From positions 1 to 14,944 of the forward strand of contig CAITEL010000112.1 of the NCBI GenBank assembly GCA_903891375.1: 14,944 nt of DNA, in the 5' to 3' direction. The stretch is from an uncultured Neisseriaceae bacterium (GTDB taxonomy: Bacteria > Pseudomonadota > Gammaproteobacteria > Burkholderiales > UBA11063). The notes beneath the pieces were generated by a model. The model searched no databases. It saw only the letters and a list, made by a program, of their open reading frames with translations, and had not been told where the DNA came from. Made by a program: the position numbers and the translations under genes. The first letter of the stretch is position 1, and each line of letters starts with the position of its first letter. Below, piece after piece: positions 1-6,072 of this stretch.

Positions 1-1
1 A

Positions 2-175
2 ATATTCAATAATTATAAGAAAAGAAAACTTCTTGAAAAAATACTTCACCCTTTGGTAATTGCAGAAATAAAAAGATACATAACGCAATTTAAAATAAAG
101 AACCGGATTATTATTTTTGAAGCGCCTTTACTTTTTGAAGCAAGAATGGAAAAAATGGCCGATATTATTGTGGTT
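2..175 (+). other. coaE: Dephospho-CoA kinase (CoaE) fragment fused in frame to fmt
   Basis: The translation upstream of the Fmt part contains RKLLEKILHPLVIAEIKRY and later APLLFEARMEKMADIIVVV. These fit the middle of CoaE, which phosphorylates dephospho-CoA in the last step of CoA synthesis: the conserved HPL motif, the PLLxE motif, and the strand ending in (A)D-x-x-x-V-V. By recall this corresponds to roughly residues 75-130 of E. coli CoaE. The ATP-binding P-loop would lie left of the window, and the C-terminal third of CoaE is missing. The exact junction cannot be placed, because ADIIVVV fits both CoaE and the Fmt strand before AYG. The assignment rests on motif recognition; no alignment was run. 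Confidence 0.75.
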
Positions 176-862
176 GTGGCTTATGGCTTAATTTTACCTA
201 AAGAATTTTTAGAAGTACCTCGATTTGGGTGCGTAAATATCCATGTATCACTATTACCTAAATATCGTGGAGCTGCCCCAATTCAACGAGCAATAATTGC
301 AGGAGAAACCGAGTCTGGCATTACTCTTATTCGGATGAATGAAGGACTTGATACTGGAGATATTCTCATGCAAGAATCTACACTTATTGAAGATAACGAA
401 ACTTCTGGTAGCCTACACGATAAATTAGCTGAACTAGGTTCTCAAATGATTATTAATTATTTATATAATTATAAAACTATCATCCCTACCGTACAACCTA
501 ACTTGGGCACAAGTTATGCGCATAAAATCAATAAAACTGAAGCTAAAATAAATTGGCAAGAAAATGCATTAAGTATATCACGCAAAATTAGAGGTTTTAA
601 TCCAGTACCAGGATGCTTCAGCACATTAAATGGTCAAGTAATAAAAATTTGGCAAGCTGAAGTTGGAAAATACACCAGCAATCAAACGTATGGCACAATA
701 ATTCAATGTACTAAGAACAGTATTGTGGTTGTCTGTGGTGAGAATTCAACTCTAATTATAAAAGAATTACAAGAGGCTGGTAAAAATAGATTAAACATGC
801 AACAATATTTATTAGGTCACTCTGACTTAACTGGTAAATTATTTTCTAATGATGGTAATTAA
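2..862 (+). CDS. fmt: Methionyl-tRNA formyltransferase, N-terminus replaced by a CoaE-like segment (5' partial)
   Basis: From about position 160 to the stop this frame is Fmt, which formylates initiator Met-tRNA using 10-formyl-tetrahydrofolate. Visible hallmarks are VVAYGLILP, NIHVSLLPKYRGAAPIQ and LDTGDIL. Counting residues from the TTG at 53, the catalytic Asn, His and Asp are N62, H64 and D100, equivalent to N106, H108 and D144 of E. coli Fmt. A normal C-terminal domain follows (KINWQ, IRGFNP). The first ~80 Fmt residues, with the AGTP motif and the SPVK folate/tRNA loop, are absent. The frame has no stop back to position 2, and that upstream part resembles dephospho-CoA kinase (separate entry). 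TTG at 53 lies inside the CoaE-like part and lacks a Shine-Dalgarno, so it is probably not the start; the real start is outside the window. Formylation activity is doubtful without the N-terminal fold. No terminator hairpin is evident after the stop. Confidence 0.85.
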   Translation: MFNNYKKRKLLEKILHPLVIAEIKRYITQFKIKNRIIIFEAPLLFEARMEKMADIIVVVAYGLILPKEFLEVPRFGCVNIHVSLLPKYRGAAPIQRAIIAGETESGITLIRMNEGLDTGDILMQESTLIEDNETSGSLHDKLAELGSQMIINYLYNYKTIIPTVQPNLGTSYAHKINKTEAKINWQENALSISRKIRGFNPVPGCFSTLNGQVIKIWQAEVGKYTSNQTYGTIIQCTKNSIVVVCGENSTLIIKELQEAGKNRLNMQQYLLGHSDLTGKLFSNDGN

Positions 863-992
863 CTAATTTTCTAACTCAAACACTCACAATTTATTTTCTA
901 CATACATCAATACGCAGAATAGAATTGCAGGCTCACAGGAAATTGCTAAACATTTATAAAAAATTTTATTACCGCAAGGGCGAGTATTGTAT

Positions 993-998
993 TATAAT
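993..998 (+). promoter_or_regulatory. Possible -10 element upstream of the exported-protein gene
   Basis: A perfect TATAAT lies in the 286-nt gap between fmt and the gene at 1149, with a TG dinucleotide a few bases before it. No convincing -35 hexamer stands 16-18 nt upstream, so this is a weak call. If used, transcription would start near 1005, at the foot of the hairpin at 1004-1042, and leave a 5' untranslated region of about 145 nt. The rest of the gap (863-990 and 1043-1130) shows no other gene or clear element. Confidence 0.3.
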
Positions 999-1003
999 AA
1001 TGC

Positions 1004-1042
1004 TACTACTACTATATATGTTAACCATATAGCTAGTAGTAC
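1004..1042 (+). repeat. Imperfect inverted repeat / hairpin in the upstream region
   Basis: The arm TACTACTACTATATATG and the arm CATATAGCTAGTAGTA flank a TTAAC spacer and pair over about 14-15 positions, with a bulge near the centre of the stem. The 5' arm includes a short CTA trinucleotide run at 1003-1014. The element lies about 107 nt before the GTG start of the exported-protein gene, just after a possible -10 box. It has no T-tract directly after it, so a simple intrinsic terminator for fmt is unlikely. A 5' mRNA hairpin or an operator are both possible. Confidence 0.4.
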
Positions 1043-1148
1043 AAAAGGGTTAAAAGCTACATCAAGTTTAAACTCAGGTTGTTATTAACCGATTGGTGTA
1101 CGAAATATTTAATTAAATTTTATCTAAGTTAAGTGAGGAGTCTTTAAC

Positions 1149-1622
1149 GTGAAAAAGTCGCTTGTTCTACTAATGTCGCTTGCAGCTAGTGCATCTTGGG
1201 CTAAACATTATTACAATGTGTGTTATTATAATTGGAGCAATAGCCCAGTCTCTTACAATAATGATGGGATTACCCATAAATGGAAAGATCGTGCAACTTT
1301 GACTGGTTCTGGGGAAATAGTTGCTGGACAAAACAAATGCTTTCAGACTAATGATGAAACAATGTTTATCACTCATTATGTGACATTTTATGTAAATAAT
1401 AAATGGTATGGCGTAACAGACCCTGGATTTACTAAACCTTATGCGATAGCCCAAGGCGCCACTGCCAAAAAAGGTGGTAAACTTGGCAACAAAGTTGATG
1501 GTTCAGGACATGATCAATACAATCTTAACGTACACGTTATGACTAATGGTGAAACTATACTAAGCTCATCTAAAGATCCCAAAGATACTGATGACGTTAT
1601 TATACCTCGTTTATTTAAATAG
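1149..1622 (+). CDS. Small exported protein of unknown family
   Basis: I do not recognise the family. The first 18 residues form a typical Sec signal peptide: KK, then a hydrophobic LVLLMSLAASA stretch, then S-W-A before the predicted cut at A18/K19. The mature protein of about 139 residues would enter the periplasm or be secreted. It has two cysteines (C25 and C64) that could form a disulfide, is rich in Tyr, Trp, Asn and Gly, and contains alternating short strands such as THYVTFYVNNKWYGV, which suggests a small beta-sandwich. The GTG start is supported by AGGAG at 1136-1140, eight bases upstream, and by the signal peptide beginning exactly there. The gene stands alone: 286 nt separate it from fmt and 132 nt from the next gene. 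An inverted repeat follows its stop. Confidence 0.85.
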   Translation: MKKSLVLLMSLAASASWAKHYYNVCYYNWSNSPVSYNNDGITHKWKDRATLTGSGEIVAGQNKCFQTNDETMFITHYVTFYVNNKWYGVTDPGFTKPYAIAQGATAKKGGKLGNKVDGSGHDQYNLNVHVMTNGETILSSSKDPKDTDDVIIPRLFK

Positions 1623-1649
1623 CTCACTGGTATTAATTCTATTGTCATA

Positions 1650-1691
1650 TTTTGATGGCTTATGTGGGATAAATACACAGCGCCATCAAAA
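1650..1691 (+). terminator. Inverted repeat after the exported-protein gene (possible terminator)
   Basis: TTTTGATGGC (1650-1659) and GCCATCAAAA (1682-1691) are perfect 10-bp complements around a 22-nt spacer. The spacer holds a second small pair, TGTG (1664-1667) and CACA (1676-1679). The element begins 28 nt after the stop at 1622. The left arm has a T-run and the right arm an A-run, so read on the plus strand no T-tract follows the stem. It may be a stabilising hairpin or a weak terminator. Confidence 0.35.
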
Positions 1692-1754
1692 CACTTATGA
1701 ACAATTACTTGAACCGTTATCAAAATTTAATCTTTTTAGTGTCAAAATATAATA

Positions 1755-2336
1755 ATGTCTAAATTAAATAAATGCTTAATGCTATCTTTATTATCAATAT
1801 CGATGCTCAATGGTTGTGCTATTATTGCAATTAGCACAGTAGCAGTTGTTGCTGGTGTTACAGCAGTAGTAACAACCGATCCGAGACGCTCGGGAACAGT
1901 TGTAGATGATAATACAATTGCAACTAAAATTCAATCGCATATTTCTGCAGATTTTCCAGACTCAAATATTTACGTAACTTGTTATAATGGTGTTGTTTTA
2001 TTATCTGGGCAGGCTAGCACAAAAAAAGCTAAAGACAGTGCCACATTTGATGCAAAAACACAGCCAGGCGTAAAACGAATCTATAATTATTTAGATGTTA
2101 GATTACCGCAATCATTTTCATCACGCACAGATGATTCTTTTACAACAACACAAATAAAAACCAAACTCTTAAGCCTAAAAGATGTCAGTAGCAATAATGT
2201 CAAAGTTGTCACCACAGATTCCGTAGTTTATCTATTAGGAATTGTCACAAAAGCCAATGCCAATGCCATTGCATCTGCTGCTGCAAGTGTTAATGGAGTG
2301 ACTAAAGTAGTTACATTATTTGAATATACATCATAA
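1755..2336 (+). CDS. dolP: BON-domain outer-membrane lipoprotein, DolP (YraP) type
   Basis: This is a 193-residue lipoprotein, close to the ~190 residues of E. coli DolP. Residues 1-20 are a lipoprotein signal peptide ending in the lipobox LNG-C21. Alanine follows the cysteine, so Lol sorting to the outer membrane is expected. A hydrophobic Val/Ala stretch leads to TDPRRSGTVVDD (41-52), a DolP hallmark. Two BON domains follow at about 52-117 and 126-193, with motifs YNGVVLLSG and TDSVVYLLG. DolP binds anionic phospholipids and supports outer-membrane integrity and BAM function; that role is transferred from the family. In many proteobacteria dolP lies beside diaA and yraN, but here the neighbours are an exported protein and gshA. 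No clear Shine-Dalgarno precedes the ATG. The start is fixed by the signal peptide. Confidence 0.85.
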   Translation: MSKLNKCLMLSLLSISMLNGCAIIAISTVAVVAGVTAVVTTDPRRSGTVVDDNTIATKIQSHISADFPDSNIYVTCYNGVVLLSGQASTKKAKDSATFDAKTQPGVKRIYNYLDVRLPQSFSSRTDDSFTTTQIKTKLLSLKDVSSNNVKVVTTDSVVYLLGIVTKANANAIASAAASVNGVTKVVTLFEYTS

Positions 2337-2364
2337 TCAACAATTTATATTGTCTATATGCTCA

Positions 2365-2393
2365 TTGTTTTTTAATACCTAAAACTTTATAAA
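2365..2393 (+). promoter_or_regulatory. Candidate sigma-70 promoter for gshA
   Basis: TTGTTT (2365-2370) and TATAAA (2388-2393) are separated by 17 nt, a good fit to a housekeeping promoter. Transcription would begin near 2400, leaving a leader of about 20 nt before the gshA ATG at 2421. The location between dolP and gshA suggests gshA can be transcribed independently. In an AT-rich genome such matches also occur by chance. Confidence 0.4.
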
Positions 2394-2420
2394 TAGTTAT
2401 ATCGCGATGAAAGAGAAAAA

Positions 2421-3698
2421 ATGCATAAAATACCCAATTTAAAAACCGCTTTAAATGTTCCGCTCTTAGAATTAGAAAAAATTTGCTTACAACATCAACA
2501 TGAAATTGAACACTGGTTTAGAAGCAAATGGCATACCAATAAACCACCTTTTTATGGCTCAGTTGACTTAAGAAATAGCAGTTATAAACTTACACCTGTT
2601 GATATGAATCTATTCCCTGGTGGTTTTAATAATATTAATCCTGACTTTATCCCACTAGCCGTACAAGCCGTTAACAACTTAATTGAACGATACTGCCCAA
2701 ATGCTACAAAAGTTCTTTTAATCCCTGAGAACCACACTCGCAATCTAGCATACTTGAAAAACGTGTATACTTTAAATTTCATTTTAGAGCAAGCTGGTAT
2801 CAAAACTGTCATCGGTTCATTATCTGAAGAAATAACTGAAGCAACCACTATAAATGTGACTGACGAATTAACCATGACGTATTACCCATTAATACGTGAA
2901 AATAATCGCATTAAAACAACAAATGGATTTGATGCATGTACTATATTACTCAATAATGATCTCTCTAATGGTAAACCTGCAATTTTAGAAAATATTGAAC
3001 AAATCCTCCTCCCTCCGCTAAATGCTGGATGGTATATGCGTAAAAAAACTAATTATTTTACGCAATATGATATAGTTTGTGACGAATTTGCTAATGTAAT
3101 TAACATTGACCCATGGCTGATTAATGCTTACTTCGATATTGCAACAGATCTTGACTTTGCTAATAACCAAGGTATTGAAATATTAGCACAAAAAGTTGAT
3201 ACAATCATTAATAAAATTAAAAGCAAATATGCAGAAAATAATATAACAGATACCCCATATGTAGTAGTAAAGGCTAATAACGGCACATATGGAATGGGGA
3301 TTATGACAGTTAAATCTGGAGATGAAATTTTAAAAATTAATCGCAAATCTAAAAATAAAATGGCGGTAATAAAAGATGGGCAAACTGTACACGACGTAAT
3401 CATACAAGAAGGTGTTTATACATTCGAAAAAATTAATAATCAGGTGTCAGAGCCAGTTATCTACATGATGGATTCCGCAGTTATTGGTGGGTTTTATCGA
3501 GTTCACCCAAAAAAAGATGTAAATGAAAACTTAAATGCAATGGGAGCACACTTTATTCCACTAACATATGCATGCGAAGCACTACCAGGAAAAACAAAAC
3601 ACCCAGAATGTTGCGCACCAAATAGATTCTACACATACAGTGTCATCGCTCGGTTAGCCTTACTCGCAAGTAGTTATGAAATTAAAACTTATTTGTAA
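2421..3698 (+). CDS. gshA: Glutamate-cysteine ligase (GshA, PF08886 type)
   Basis: This is predicted to ligate glutamate and cysteine with ATP, the first step of glutathione synthesis, in the cytoplasm. The 425-residue length and motifs fit the GshA family typical of Betaproteobacteria and Acidithiobacillus rather than the E. coli type. Landmarks are SVDLRNSSYKLTPVDMNLFP (47-66), PGGFNNI just after, IPENHTRN (101-108), WYMRKKTNYF (204-213), VVKANNGTYGMGIMTV (282-297, the likely nucleotide-binding part), IQEGV (328-332) and IGGFYRVH (355-362). A purine-rich AAAGAG stretch lies just before the ATG at 2421. gshB, which often follows this gene type, is not in the window; a VOC-fold gene comes 105 nt later instead. 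Family assignment is by motif recognition and is strong, while the catalytic details are inferred from the family. Confidence 0.92.
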   Translation: MHKIPNLKTALNVPLLELEKICLQHQHEIEHWFRSKWHTNKPPFYGSVDLRNSSYKLTPVDMNLFPGGFNNINPDFIPLAVQAVNNLIERYCPNATKVLLIPENHTRNLAYLKNVYTLNFILEQAGIKTVIGSLSEEITEATTINVTDELTMTYYPLIRENNRIKTTNGFDACTILLNNDLSNGKPAILENIEQILLPPLNAGWYMRKKTNYFTQYDIVCDEFANVINIDPWLINAYFDIATDLDFANNQGIEILAQKVDTIINKIKSKYAENNITDTPYVVVKANNGTYGMGIMTVKSGDEILKINRKSKNKMAVIKDGQTVHDVIIQEGVYTFEKINNQVSEPVIYMMDSAVIGGFYRVHPKKDVNENLNAMGAHFIPLTYACEALPGKTKHPECCAPNRFYTYSVIARLALLASSYEIKTYL

Positions 3699-3803
3699 TC
3701 ATTTAATTAACACGGAAGTGCAATAAAATACGCTTATATATAAATATACTGTTGTATTTGATTTGAATATATTTTGTGGTTTTATTTATAAAGGAGAACG
3801 AAA

Positions 3804-4229
3804 ATGATTGATCATACTGGATTAATAGTAAGTAATATTGAAATCAGCAAAAAATGGTATGCACAAGCCCTAAAATCCATCGGATATGGCATATTGATGG
3901 AATTTAGCGCACAAGATGTAATAAACTCTAACTCAGGTGTTCATGTAACTGCTTGGGCAGGAATTGGGGAAATTAGCACCCAAAAACCAGATTTTTGGAT
4001 CTCGGAGGCAACCGCAACAAAATCAGCTACAAATCCACCATTACATATAGCTTTTAGAGGTAGACGTTCTCAAGTTGACCAATTCTATAAAGATGCCACT
4101 GCTGCTGGAGGTAAAGATAATGGAAAACCTGGATTAAGACCACATTATCATCCAGATTACTATGGCGCATTTGTGCTAGACCCTGATGGCAATAATATTG
4201 AAGTTGTCTGCCACGATAAAGTAGAATAA
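3804..4229 (+). CDS. VOC-superfamily (glyoxalase/dioxygenase fold) protein
   Basis: The 141 residues form one vicinal-oxygen-chelate module. The opening IDHTGLIVSNIEISKKWYAQAL (2-23) is the classical first beta-alpha unit with His4. PPLHIAF (78-84) supplies His81, and the end, VLDPDGNNIEVVCH (124-137), supplies Glu133. These three residues match the usual metal-ligand positions, so a metal-dependent enzyme such as a lactoylglutathione-lyase-like protein or a resistance/dioxygenase relative is likely. The substrate cannot be read from sequence. AAGGAG at 3791-3796, seven bases before the ATG, is the clearest Shine-Dalgarno on the plus-strand side. The position after gshA makes a glutathione-linked role conceivable, but the 105-nt gap and its own strong ribosome site do not prove co-function. 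Confidence 0.88.
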   Translation: MIDHTGLIVSNIEISKKWYAQALKSIGYGILMEFSAQDVINSNSGVHVTAWAGIGEISTQKPDFWISEATATKSATNPPLHIAFRGRRSQVDQFYKDATAAGGKDNGKPGLRPHYHPDYYGAFVLDPDGNNIEVVCHDKVE

Positions 4230-4233
4230 CCAC

Positions 4234-4279
4234 ATATACTCGAACAGATTCAGACATGCGTGAATCTGTTCGAGTATAT
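4234..4279. terminator. Perfect 19-bp inverted repeat between convergent genes
   Basis: ATATACTCGAACAGATTCA (4234-4252) and its exact complement TGAATCTGTTCGAGTATAT (4261-4279) flank the 8-nt loop GACATGCG. The element starts 4 nt after the VOC stop and ends 36 nt before the stop of the minus-strand yceI gene. Such a placement suits a bidirectional terminator. No run of T follows on either strand, so it differs from a textbook intrinsic terminator. It could also be a member of a dispersed repeat family. Confidence 0.6.
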
Positions 4280-4315
4280 TACAAAACTTGGGTATTGTAT
4301 AATGCACTTATTCAA

Positions 4316-4831
4316 TTACTCAACAAAAACCTCTGCTTCAATTTTTAACTTTACTGTGTCACCAATACCTGGTAAATATGCACTCATGCCAAAATCAGAA
4401 CGCTTTAATTCACTTTTAGCAGTAAAACCTACACTCTTCTTATTGGTCATAGGATTAACCCCAATTAAATTCATTGATGCATTTAGTACGAGTGATTTAG
4501 TCACACCAAGTAACGTAAAATCACCTTCTACCTTTGCGGTTTTATTATCTATCATAGTAATTCTAGTGCTTTTAAATCTTGCCTCAGGAAATTCCTCACA
4601 ATTAAAAAAATCTTTACTTTTTAAATGCTCATTGAATTTGTCAATCCCTGTAGATAAAGTATTAATATCTATCACAACATTTAAAGCACTCTGTTCTGGA
4701 ATCTCTTCATTAAACGATAAATCACCATCTATCTGCGTAAACTGACCTTTAGGCGACGAAAAACCAAAGTGGCTACAACACCACATAACAGAGGTGTGCA
4801 TTGGGTCAAATTTATAACTTAATGTACTCAT
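4316..4831 (-). CDS. YceI-family lipid-binding protein, cytoplasmic form
   Basis: This encodes 171 residues of the YceI family, lipocalin-like beta barrels that bind isoprenoid or fatty amide ligands. Visible family features are the opening YKFDPMHTSVMW with HFGFSSPKGQF (a D-x-x-HS / H-x-G pattern), the central HLKSKDFFNCEEFPEARFKS, GDFTLLGVTKSLVL, and the closing SDFGMSAYLPGIGDTVKLKI. Many relatives carry a signal peptide, but this one starts directly in the first strand and so is probably cytoplasmic. I chose ATG at 4829-4831 (MSTLSY) because GGAG at 4838-4841 sits 6 nt upstream. A start four codons earlier, TTG at 4843, would overlap that site. It lies 28 nt after phzF, so the two are probably co-transcribed. 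The ligand is unknown. Confidence 0.9.
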   Translation of the reverse strand: MSTLSYKFDPMHTSVMWCCSHFGFSSPKGQFTQIDGDLSFNEEIPEQSALNVVIDINTLSTGIDKFNEHLKSKDFFNCEEFPEARFKSTRITMIDNKTAKVEGDFTLLGVTKSLVLNASMNLIGVNPMTNKKSVGFTAKSELKRSDFGMSAYLPGIGDTVKLKIEAEVFVE

Positions 4832-4837
4832 GTTATT

Positions 4838-4841
4838 CTCC
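4838..4841 (-). promoter_or_regulatory. Shine-Dalgarno that sets the yceI-family start
   Basis: On the minus strand GGAG is followed by six bases and then ATG at 4831. A longer reading frame would begin with TTG at 4843, whose next codon GAG includes part of this site. The shorter start is therefore the better call. Confidence 0.65.
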
Positions 4842-4859
4842 AACTATAGTTTATTTATT

Positions 4860-5654
4860 TTAGATGAGTTCCTCAACTTGTCCACTAATATAAATACAAT
4901 CTTTACTATACCTAGTATTTATGATACATGGATTATTTAAAAACTCGCCTTGATGAACAGTTAAGTCTAATTGTAATGAATGCGTAATTGCAGCAGCCGC
5001 AACACCTGTTGCTCCATCTTCTAATCTAGCATCAACATGATTAAAGTTGCGCCCATATATGTTTACATTATCTATTTTAGCATAAACATAACACCCGCTG
5101 ATTTTATTTGCTTGACTCCACTCATGTATTAACGATAAATTAGGATCTAAACTGCTCAGAATATTGACATTTTCTACTTCAACGAATAATTTGGGACTAC
5201 CAACTGAGTTGATAAAATAACTAAGAATCTGAATTGGATTAGTTTGGGTATTATTTATAAATAATTGTATTATCGCATTATCAACAATAACCTCTGGAAA
5301 TGGTTTTGGATCCAATTGTAACCAAATATTATTGTCTGGTTGTGTGGCTGTGATTTTTTGTTTACTTGGGGTGATTAATGTTAATTGAGAAACATCTGTG
5401 TGTTCGTTAAAGTACTGATATGCAACAGCTAGTGTTGCGTGTAAACATAATGGGCTACGCATATGTGGATAGTAAAAATCTAATGAAATCACTGTATCGT
5501 TGATTGGATTTAAAAATACGCTAGCATGATATTGCTTTTCTTGGGTTAATTGCAACCTTTCAGCTACACTTAGATTTTCTGCTCCACTAATGATAGTAGC
5601 TAGATTACCCGTATTTCTTTTACTACCAAAACATTTAAATGTGTTTGTTTTCAT
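4860..5654 (-). CDS. PhzF-family protein with atypical active site
   Basis: This 264-residue protein has the two-lobed PhzF (phenazine-biosynthesis-like, diaminopimelate-epimerase fold) pattern. KRNTGNLATII (12-22) is the N-terminal GN motif. PLCLHATLAVAY (68-79) is the first-lobe motif. GRNFNH with LEDGATGVAAAA is the second-lobe signature near residues 200-225. PhzF isomerases use a glutamate in an N-L-S-E-x-x-F context; the equivalent stretch here is QYHASVFL (41-48), with Ala44 where the Glu would be. The usual C/A-G-H is CLH (70-72). Activity may thus be lost or changed. It is predicted cytoplasmic. It precedes the yceI-family gene by 28 nt and follows an 82-nt gap. Only a weak Shine-Dalgarno is visible. 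Its role is unknown, and no phenazine genes are near. Confidence 0.85.
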   Translation of the reverse strand: MKTNTFKCFGSKRNTGNLATIISGAENLSVAERLQLTQEKQYHASVFLNPINDTVISLDFYYPHMRSPLCLHATLAVAYQYFNEHTDVSQLTLITPSKQKITATQPDNNIWLQLDPKPFPEVIVDNAIIQLFINNTQTNPIQILSYFINSVGSPKLFVEVENVNILSSLDPNLSLIHEWSQANKISGCYVYAKIDNVNIYGRNFNHVDARLEDGATGVAAAAITHSLQLDLTVHQGEFLNNPCIINTRYSKDCIYISGQVEELI

Positions 5655-5682
5655 AATTTAATCTTGTTTTATTGTTATATAA

Positions 5683-5740
5683 CACCTCCAACGCTCACGG
5701 ATAATCTGTGCGAACGAATACCACCAGCACTAGGTATCAG
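5683..5740. other. Locally GC-rich intergenic patch
   Basis: This 58-bp stretch between the 96-residue gene and phzF is about 52% G+C by direct count, against roughly one third for the surroundings. It contains a small interrupted repeat of ATACC/GGTAT type on the minus strand. I see no tRNA, terminator or recognised insertion-sequence end in it. It may hold the phzF promoter region or be a remnant of inserted DNA. Confidence 0.3.
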
Positions 5741-6027
5741 CTTAAATCTAGCACATAGTCTCTAGCAACGTTATTCATTGCAAGACATAAATTTAATAAA
5801 AAATTAATTGAATCATCTGGAGCTGGCTTCTTAAAAATTGAGTCAATATTTTCTATATATCGCCATTCTGTAAATGAGTTACTAAATTCAGACAATTTAT
5901 TCTTAAATTTATCCAAGTTAAAATTTTCATTACTTAATTTATTGTACTTACAAAAACTTTCATATATTATATTAAAGTTATTAAGAATCTTAGTTTTAAT
6001 AGCTTCATGCGTAAAAATCAGACTCAT
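5737..6027 (-). CDS. Hypothetical protein, 96 residues, after nuoN
   Basis: I do not recognise the family. The product is soluble-looking, mostly helical, and rich in Asn, Phe, Lys and Ser. It has no signal peptide and no membrane segment. Residues 51-59 (SFTEWRYIE) and 74-91 (INFLLNLCLAMNNVARDY) loosely recall the C-terminal part of HEPN-like or abortive-infection proteins, but this is only an impression. The frame opens with an in-frame stop just two codons before ATG 6027, so a longer N-terminus is not available here and the gene could be the tail of a once larger protein. No good Shine-Dalgarno is seen. It begins 45 nt after nuoN on the same strand and may be read from the nuo transcript. 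Betaproteobacterial nuo operons often end with other small genes, and this one does not look like them. Confidence 0.55.
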   Translation of the reverse strand: MSLIFTHEAIKTKILNNFNIIYESFCKYNKLSNENFNLDKFKNKLSEFSNSFTEWRYIENIDSIFKKPAPDDSINFLLNLCLAMNNVARDYVLDLS

Positions 6028-6072
6028 ATGAATTTATCGTTCCCATAAGATACATCTAACTTAACTAATGCA

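Noticed and set aside
53..55. TTG as the fmt start codon
   Set aside because: It lies inside a continuous CoaE-like coding stretch that stays open to position 2, and no ribosome site precedes it.
1000..1032. Ten-codon frame MLLLLYMLTI with four CTA leucine codons in a row, reminiscent of an attenuator leader peptide
   Set aside because: It has no Shine-Dalgarno, it lies within the hairpin, and the downstream gene has no link to leucine synthesis. The CTA run is a simple trinucleotide repeat.
1748..1753. TATAAT just before the dolP start as its promoter
   Set aside because: It would place the transcription start inside or after the ATG at 1755, and there is no -35 partner. The signal peptide fixes the start codon.
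4246..4254. TTCAGAC-like core in the 19-bp repeat as a Neisserial DNA uptake sequence
   Set aside because: Only seven bases match the uptake sequence core, and similar matches occur elsewhere about as often as chance would give.
4260..4745. Plus-strand frame opposite the yceI-family gene
   Set aside because: It starts inside the inverted repeat and is antisense to a clear YceI protein.
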